Assembly: GCF_905475465.1 (NCBI RefSeq)
Contig: NC_062249.1
Span: 10,304,501 to 10,368,500 of the forward strand
DNA length: 64,000 nucleotides
Origin: Pieris napi
Lineage: Eukaryota > Arthropoda > Insecta > Lepidoptera > Pieridae
Direction: 5' to 3'
Positions 57,571-64,000 of the stretch are shown in pieces; the stretch's first letter is position 1; every line of letters starts with the position of its first letter. A program made the position numbers and the translations under genes. The notes beneath the pieces were generated by a model. That model saw only the letters and a program-made list of their open reading frames with translations. It did no database searches and was not told the DNA's origin.

Positions 57571-57648
57571 ATGGCACAAGAAGCAAATGAACGTGAAGTT
57601 ATTACCGAATTGCTCGAATTATACAGAGAATTGCCATGTCTTTGGGAT
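57571..57648 (+). pseudogene. Start of a MADF-domain frame of a Harbinger element, interrupted
   Basis: The frame opens MAQEANEREVITELLELYRE and continues LPCLWD, matching the start of the MADF DNA-binding domain (ELIxLYRxxPxLWD) of proteins carried by PIF/Harbinger transposons. It is cut at LWD by the TA-flanked element at 57650. Beyond that element, from 58298, the same frame goes on TETSYQRN and then runs into the terminal repeat. Only the front of the domain is present, so no functional protein is expected. Confidence 0.6.
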
Positions 57649-57649
57649 A

Positions 57650-58295
57650 GGGATGTGAAAAAAAAATCGATGAAAATCGATTTTTTTACGCGATCTTTAT
57701 ATTTAAAATAATCGATTATTTTTATAATTGAAAATCAATCATAGTCGATTTTTTATCTGCCACCTCCCGACATTATGTCTGGTATTTTATAACCCGGACC
57801 TCGAACTATTAGGGATATTCGATATACAACGATGTTTACAATGCGATACATTGAATCCGATTCTTTGAAGATGTATTGTTTTTTTGTAAAACATCGAAAG
57901 GATGATAAAACTATAACTTAAAAGTAAAATAAATTTATTCAGCAGCACAAGACTACATACAATTAAAAATACAACAAAAATACTGCAATGTGCTACTGAA
58001 AAGGCATACACTCAGCATTTATCAAATTTTACCTAAAATCTATCAAAACGAGATTTAGTTAATTTCGATTTTGATTATTCTTAAACGTTAATTTGTGTTT
58101 ATAATTTCTATTGTTTACTTTTAATTAAAAAAACCATGAAAAATAAAAAATTTAGGGTGTTTATTTTGAAATTGATTCAAAAATTAGGAAAAAACGATTC
58201 ATAAAAAAAATCGATTATTTATTAATCGATTTTTCATGCTAAAAAAATAATCGATTAATAAAAAATCTATTTTTTTATGCAGAATGTCACATCCC
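57650..58295. mobile_element. TA-flanked element with GGGATGTGA ends, nested in the Harbinger element
   Basis: GGGATGTGA on the left and TCACATCCC on the right, with TA at 57648-57649 and 58296-58297. Repeated ATCGATTATTT / AAAATCGATTTTTT words of both orientations fill the subterminal parts. No coding capacity. Confidence 0.75.
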
Positions 58296-58885
58296 TACGG
58301 AGACGTCTTATCAGCGCAACGTTATTTTGGACACTGTTGGTTTTAAACCGTGTAGCCGAAAAGCGCAACTCGCTTTTATTTCGTTTCAAACCGCCGTTTC
58401 ATACCGTGTAGCACATGCTTAAGGCCATTGACATATTTGTTAATAAGTTACATTCAATCATCATAATTCTATATACAAATTTGAACACACTTATAAAAAA
58501 CGTTACAAAATACATGTTTGTACTTCTTAATCGAATTTACACTCTTAAATACGTAGACAGATATGCCTAATGTTTTAAACGATATGAGAAAGCATGGATA
58601 TGTAAAAGCGCGATAATTTAACCGACCACCGGAGGCGATAGGAAATATTTAATGTCGACGATAGACCCTTTTAAGCAGAAAGGTGTGATTTGGGGGATTA
58701 CCAATGCCTATTCATTGGTTAAGCCTTTTACTGTGCAACGGAACCATTACTGCGCGCTACAAAACGACAAAGCGATATATTATGAGGAAGACTTTTATCT
58801 AAAATACTATGGCGTTAGGGCTACAAAATCTAATAGTCAGTCTTTCGTTCGGAGGTTGTCGTCACTAAAGGAATTAAGGCTGAGA

Positions 58886-59914
58886 TCACGAAATTATACA
58901 ATTTTTATCGTGATGTGGGTTCTTTCTCTGCCGTTCTCGTTTCGCGCAGGCGACTGCGTCATTGGGCACGTAGGAGATCCTGACGCCGCCGTACGCGCGT
59001 CTCGTTGGCAACGTATATGATTCTGATGATGATGATGAAGAGGAACACGTGCTGCAATAACTGCTTGCATCGTCATCTCGCACCTTCTCTCTTCTAGGAG
59101 GGTCATCTGGTTCAAATGCCTCGTTGTCTCCACAAAATCGAACCGTCCGTCCACCTCTCGGCTTACGTTTCTTTCCATCTACTAGAGTCAGCTCTGGCAT
59201 TGAGGTGGAATGTCCTGGGGTGACCACGGCCTGGGCTTCAACTGGGTGAGGGGGCTTCCAGTCTTCTTCTGTTTCTTCGATGGGCGTTGTTTGTATTTGG
59301 TGATCTGTCATGGTTTGCTCTAATCTTAGGTCGGCAAGGGCTCTATCAAGACTGAGGCAAGCATGTGGCGGTGGTGGTGGGTGCGGAGGCGGCGATTCGG
59401 GCATCATTTCTGACGTTGCTAATGATGCACTTGGTTCTGAATCTGCATCTATATGAGGGGAGGGCTCTCTCTGAGGTGTTCGCGGTGGTGACTTCGGTGA
59501 AGGTACTTTTCTTGGTCTCGGACCTCTATTAGGGCGAGGTCCCGGTCCTGATGAGTCAGATGGTGTCGGTGGCTCGCCTTTGGAACATGCAATAGAGCAG
59601 AAGATTGCACCTTTCCGTGGAAGGAAAGGCCGACCAAGTAGGCTTGCGCGGCAGGTATGGCAGGCGAAACATCGTTCCGTGGCGTGCCAGTGCTGCCCCT
59701 CATGCGACATCTGGCCCTGGTCTACACCAATAGGCTCACCACAAGCGTCACAGTACTCGGCAAAGCAGCTGTCAAAGCAGGGCAGGCAGTACGGCCGCGC
59801 CTCCCGCATAATGTACCGTTGTCCGCCGAGTTGCCGCGCGCACTCCGCGCACGCGAAATGCTTCATGTGCCACGCGCGACCTTCTGCCTCCGTGCACTCA
59901 TCCGCTAGTATTAT
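58886..59914 (-). CDS. pk: prickle, last coding exon (LIM domains, CaaX box)
   Basis: Planar cell polarity scaffold acting at the plasma membrane with Van Gogh. The exon opens after a CAG acceptor (915-917 in the 59 kb line) with IILADECTEAEGRAWHMKHF and runs 342 residues to TGA. The first ~95 residues finish one LIM domain and make the next: CAEC, CLPC, CDAC and CHTC zinc pairs, with EPIGVDQGQMSHEGQHWHAT and FLPRKGAIFCSIACSKGEPP, near-identical to the Prickle/Espinas family. A low-complexity region follows (proline runs, SPPRTPQREPSPH, a serine stretch SSYCSTCSSSSSSSESY). The protein ends KNCIIS, a CaaX prenylation motif as in Drosophila Prickle. The PET domain and first LIM domain must lie right of the window. 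It could be the espinas paralogue, but the CIIS ending favours prickle. Confidence 0.94.
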   Translation of the reverse strand: MILADECTEAEGRAWHMKHFACAECARQLGGQRYIMREARPYCLPCFDSCFAEYCDACGEPIGVDQGQMSHEGQHWHATERCFACHTCRASLLGRPFLPRKGAIFCSIACSKGEPPTPSDSSGPGPRPNRGPRPRKVPSPKSPPRTPQREPSPHIDADSEPSASLATSEMMPESPPPHPPPPPHACLSLDRALADLRLEQTMTDHQIQTTPIEETEEDWKPPHPVEAQAVVTPGHSTSMPELTLVDGKKRKPRGGRTVRFCGDNEAFEPDDPPRREKVRDDDASSYCSTCSSSSSSSESYTLPTRRAYGGVRISYVPNDAVACAKRERQRKNPHHDKNCIIS

Positions 59915-62900
59915 CTGTGAAAGATTATACAGTAAATTATAAATAACAATATATAACGTCTTAAATCTATTGGCCCGTCAATTATAAAGGTTTTCTTCAA
60001 TTCTTTAGACAATTAAAATAATAGACACTTGTTCTAATTGTGGGTAATTTATGTAATAGAAACTATTTAATTTTTACTTAATTAAGCATTATATGACGCA
60101 AAAACTAATGTAGAAATTATTATAATTGGATTAGATGTGTAAAAATTAACGATCTATTATGTTTTCATCAAGTTCGTTCAAAGACCTTAGGTTTTATCCT
60201 GTCGTGATTACTAAGCGGCTTCGTGCTTTAATTGCTTGATAAAAAGTAAACTATTGAGTGTGAGTTAGAAACAATCCTAATTGAAAATGAAATAAAATTT
60301 TCACATAGTAAAAATGTTATTATAAAAAGCTTCTTTAATTAACCTTACATTAACGTTAAAAATTAAATTTTGAAATGTTTTTTTGTATCACAATATATTT
60401 TTTATTTTAATATATAGTACCGATCTTGTCACTTGAAAAAGAAGTCTTAAAGTATCTTCAGTCTGTTTATTAATGAACTAATTAATACTTCTATAATATG
60501 TATCTTAGATATATTCAAGCTTATTTTAAAAAAGGAATTTCTTTTATTTCAAATTATCGCTGAATACCGTAATAATAATAATCCGTATAATCTTTTATAA
60601 TATAAAAATCGCAAAATGTGTTGGTAAGCGCATAACTCAACAACGCCTGGACCAATTTGGCCAATTCTTTTTTTATAATATTCCTTGAAGTACGAGGATG
60701 GTTCTTACGGAGGGAAAAATTAAAAAAAATGAGTGAAAGAGTCTTAAAACAACACTTTTCTATATTCCCATACATAATATTCGTAATAATACTTAAAAGT
60801 CAATTTGAACTTTAATACCATAACATAAAGTTCAAGTGTTAGTGGAGGGGTTCCGGGAAGGTAAATTTTTATTTTTTGACATAATGTATTTGTCTTATCA
60901 ACTTTCTTTTTTTTATCTTACTAGCTAGACCGGTGTCCCGAATAGCAGAATAAGTATTTAAAAAAAATAAAGAATCGACTGTTAGGCGGTACGATGTTCG
61001 CCAGGCAAGCTAGTAATTCATATATTCAAAAACATTAGAGTTTTGACATGGGTATCCCTTTCAACACATTCTAGAAGAATTTACATAGTAAAATTTCTAG
61101 ATCAACATTTGGTACGAATATTACGATAAAGCCATTATGAAAATCCTCAACGCTTCAGTAAGAGTGTCTAATTAATAACCCGGACAAACAAGTATAATTG
61201 GTGTTCGTTATCAGCCAGCGCAGCGGGAACAGCCAACAATGGCGCTGGGTTCCCACAAGCCGTTCATTAGTGCTCTTATTAATAATATTTTAAAACGGTA
61301 CCAACTGGCTAATGCAAGATTGTGAAATGCAGTGTCAGTGGGTCTTGATTTAACTTTGAAATTCGAGTTCAATTGTTCTTCATTTTGTTAAGAATGGGTT
61401 GTTTAACGTATCAAATTGTCAAGTTCCTTATTCGGTTTAAACTTTTACTTGCACAAGGAAAAAGATTGACCAGTATTAGTTTACACTCATTATTCCTAAC
61501 GGATAGGAATATTTTTGGGGACTGCAAATCGATTTTATTGGGGGCGACAAATCTTCATGTTCACCAAACCAGCTAATTAACCATATAGATTTAAAATCTT
61601 GGCACTAGGCAACTGGGCATAGAGAGAAAACATTCAAAAACAACGTTCTTCCTTACGGACAGGAATTATTTGTCAGACTTTGCAAAACAGATATTTTTTT
61701 TATAGAACAGGGGGCAAACGGGCAGGAGGCTCACCTGAAGTTAAGGGATACCGTTGCTCATGGACACACTCAATGCCAGAGGGCTCGCGAGTGCATTGCC
61801 GGCCTTTCAAGAATTGGTACGCTTTTTTCTTAAAGGACCCTAAGTCGAATTGGTTCGGAAATACTTCAGTGGGCAGCTGGTTCCACATAGTGTTGGTGCA
61901 CGGCACAAACTGCCTTGACAAACGCTCAGTTGTGGAACGGCGGACGTCGAGGTGATACGGGTGGAATTTCGTATTCTGCCCCGACGTCCGATGATGAGAC
62001 TCAGCTGCAGGTATTAATCCGAACAACTGATCACCAAGTTGGTGATCAACTTTCTGTGACCATCAGGTCGTGATCACCAAAAGAGCGAATTAAACAAATA
62101 TACTTAAAAATGGGCAACCACTGCTAAATTAGCCATAGGTAGTTCATATGAAAAGTTATTATGGCAAAATAGACATTAGCCTGATCTTGTTGATTTCATA
62201 AATTTAATAGTTGCCAAGTCGGCTAGGTCAGGTCAGCTCCAGACTGCCTGGGAGCTACGTTATCTTGCTATCAAATGTTCACTGGCTTCTATTGTTTCAA
62301 TAGTTACCTAATACAGATAAGAAATTCCACAAATGCGCAACATTGCGGTATAGCAATGGCTATGCAATGGAGCAACTTTCTCTTTGATAAGATTTGTGTA
62401 CAGGTGAGTGATGTACAGATAATTTAAACTGTTAACAAAATAAAACGTTACGCTGATCCTGTACGTTTTATCTGAGGTGTCATGATCGCATAAAATTAAA
62501 ACAGTAAAATAAGTTTTGGTCGCGTTTCTAGGCAATACGGTTTGCGCATCATAAAAGCAATATTTTAAAAACCGTCACATGTATGATTGTTTTTTTTAAA
62601 TTGCGTTTTTATTTGTGTAATACACAATTAGTTTATTAGCTAGATTATTTCTCATATAAGTGAATGTTAAATTATTATTCTTAATGCGAACTAAATATCT
62701 TACACCTTAAAAAAACTCGGAAATGAATTTGATATGATATATTACATTAGTTCCTGATTTAAAGATTCTATAAAAACAACTGTTATATATGTATTTGACA
62801 AGAAGGATGTCAAATTTTCAATTAATTAATTACTATTTTTTATTTGTCCTACATTTGGCCTTAGAACGCGCAACAAAAAAGTAACTGTAAGACTCATTAA

Positions 62901-64000
62901 AACAGTCATAAACTATAACATAGAAGAACGCTCGATGTATGATGTGATTTAAACAAAGCGATAAAAATCTCAAGAATCCGGAATCTATATCAGTGTGAGA
63001 AGAATAGCACATGTCCAGTGAATCATGAATAGTTGCAGCTTATAATCATGGGCATGCCTCAGGGGTTACGCAAAGGACCTATGTTTTACCTTTTGTTATA
63101 AATAACGGGACGTAATGGCGTAGTTAGCGACAGTTTACAAATAATCGTGAGATTGCATAGACTAAAGAAATGTATGACAAGCATTGAATTATATAATCAG
63201 TTATAAGAAAGGATTGGCTATATTAAAACAAATAGACAGGGTTTAAAAGGCTTATATACGCCGAACTAAACATCTTCAAAAAGGTTTTTGAGACTTTATT
63301 AGATATAACAAATATAGCATGTAAATATATTTAAATTAGAGTTTTAAATTTAATCTTACTGTCCAAACAAGATACGAAGTGCTGGTACGTGATTTTATCT
63401 AAGACTAGACTGCTTTGGTATTAGAAATTGTACAAAAACTATTACATTATATTTATTTATTAAAACAGGAGATTTTATATACCTCATTAGTCGGAGTAGG
63501 CATTTTAGTACACACCTGGACTAAATCCAGGACGTACTAGAGAAGGGACAAGTTAAAAGTACCCATAACTGATGAGCATGCATGCATGTCATGTATGTGG
63601 ATGAAGCGAGAGAGATATATCAGCAGCAGCAAGTGGAGATACGTTGTCTCCGTCTATCCCTTCGGGAAAAAGGCGTGAAGATATAAATGAAAAAATAACT
63701 TTGAAGCATGTAATAGTTGTCTGCAGGTAATCTAAAGTAAATCGATCGGATGCAGTTGACTGCAGTGGTGTGCCCGCATTTCCGGCCAACTATAACCTTG
63801 TCAAAGCCACGGTCAAAGCCTATGCATAATGTTAAAGAATATTTTAAGAACTTGAATATACGGCTGGAGAAAATTTATTATTTATTATTATTTACTTAAC
63901 ACACTGGCAGCTTTTAATAAGCTGATGCGCGTGTATTATGAGATTTGGAGAAACTTATCCAATCTGTTTTTAAAGGTGTTCACAGATGGTGCACTGATCA
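59915..64000 (-). other. Intron of prickle, running off the window
   Basis: Sequence upstream of the prickle last exon on its own strand. I see no exon-like segment with good borders here. It holds AT-rich sequence and one 3' fragment of a non-LTR retrotransposon (61690-62005). The rest shows nothing I can name. Confidence 0.6.
61690..62005 (-). mobile_element. 3' fragment of a non-LTR retrotransposon (best-kept copy)
   Basis: The minus strand keeps an open frame with RRSTTERLSRQFVPCTNT, MWNQLPTEVFPNQFDLGSFK and KGRQCTREPSGIEC, the RT C-terminal tail of the family seen at 22715, 23200, 51080 and 54475. It lies in the prickle intron. Confidence 0.6.

Larger units (their letters stand above)
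57327..58419. mobile_element. PIF/Harbinger-type element with TAA duplication
   Basis: Ends AGTATGCGCTACACGGTATG and the complement AGCATGTGCTACACGGTATG, continuing AAACGGCGGTTTGAAAC, flanked by TAA at 57324-57326 and 58420-58422. A TAA/TTA duplication and a MADF-like reading frame start inside support PIF/Harbinger. A second, TA-flanked element (57650-58295) is inserted in it. It lies downstream of prickle, possibly in its 3' UTR. Confidence 0.8.

Noticed and set aside
58652..59020. 122-codon plus-strand frame after the Harbinger element
   Set aside because: Its 3' half is antisense to prickle and the 5' half shows no recognisable motif or codon pattern.
59580..59942. 120-codon plus-strand open frame over the prickle exon
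   Set aside because: It is antisense to the zinc-binding LIM codons, which match the Prickle family closely.
61700..62026. 108-codon minus-strand frame in the prickle intron as a host exon
   Set aside because: Its sequence is the C-terminal tail of a non-LTR retrotransposon family with four other fragments in the window.

Overview
This is a 64 kb piece of an insect nuclear genome, almost certainly from a moth or butterfly (Lepidoptera). The grounds are intron-split eukaryotic genes with clear insect orthologues, an AT-rich background, and a dense load of short repeats typical of Lepidoptera: tRNA-derived SINEs, Helitron-like pieces ending in CTAGT, TA- and TAA-flanked foldback elements, and 3' scraps of non-LTR retrotransposons. 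I cannot name the species. There is no sign of bacterial genes, CRISPR arrays or a virus.

Five protein-coding genes can be supported. (1) 177-16398, plus strand: the last 12 exons of CPSF73/CPSF3, the mRNA 3'-end endonuclease. Its N-terminus lies left of the window. (2) 3633-6885, minus strand: a complete three-exon DHCR24 (delta-24 sterol reductase), nested antisense inside one 5.7 kb intron of CPSF73. (3) 17144-26888, minus strand: a complete 11-exon GTF2H4 (TFIIH p52), tail-to-tail with CPSF73. (4) 28617-29147, plus strand: an intronless Spitz/Keren-type TGF-alpha-like EGFR ligand with signal peptide, one EGF domain and a transmembrane segment, transcribed divergently from GTF2H4. (5) 58886-59914, minus strand: the last coding exon of prickle (planar cell polarity), encoding LIM domains and a C-terminal CaaX box. 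The rest of prickle lies to the right of the window.

The left 29 kb is gene-dense: housekeeping genes of RNA 3'-end processing and transcription/repair, plus a sterol enzyme. Between the EGFR ligand and prickle (about 29.2-58.9 kb) I see no convincing host coding sequence. That stretch holds the ligand's 3' UTR, AT-rich sequence and mobile-element remains. Those include a 1.45 kb element with ~330 bp inverted repeats carrying a broken cysteine-rich gene, a ~1 kb inverted-repeat element at 49.7-50.7 kb, and two nested transposon-in-transposon structures at 55.2-56.4 and 57.3-58.4 kb.

I found no clearly new multi-gene system. The points most worth a second look are the nested antisense DHCR24, the transposon nests whose target-site duplications give their order of insertion, one foldback element rich in a splice-site-like motif inside a GTF2H4 intron, and a SINE lying about 16 bp from a GTF2H4 splice acceptor.
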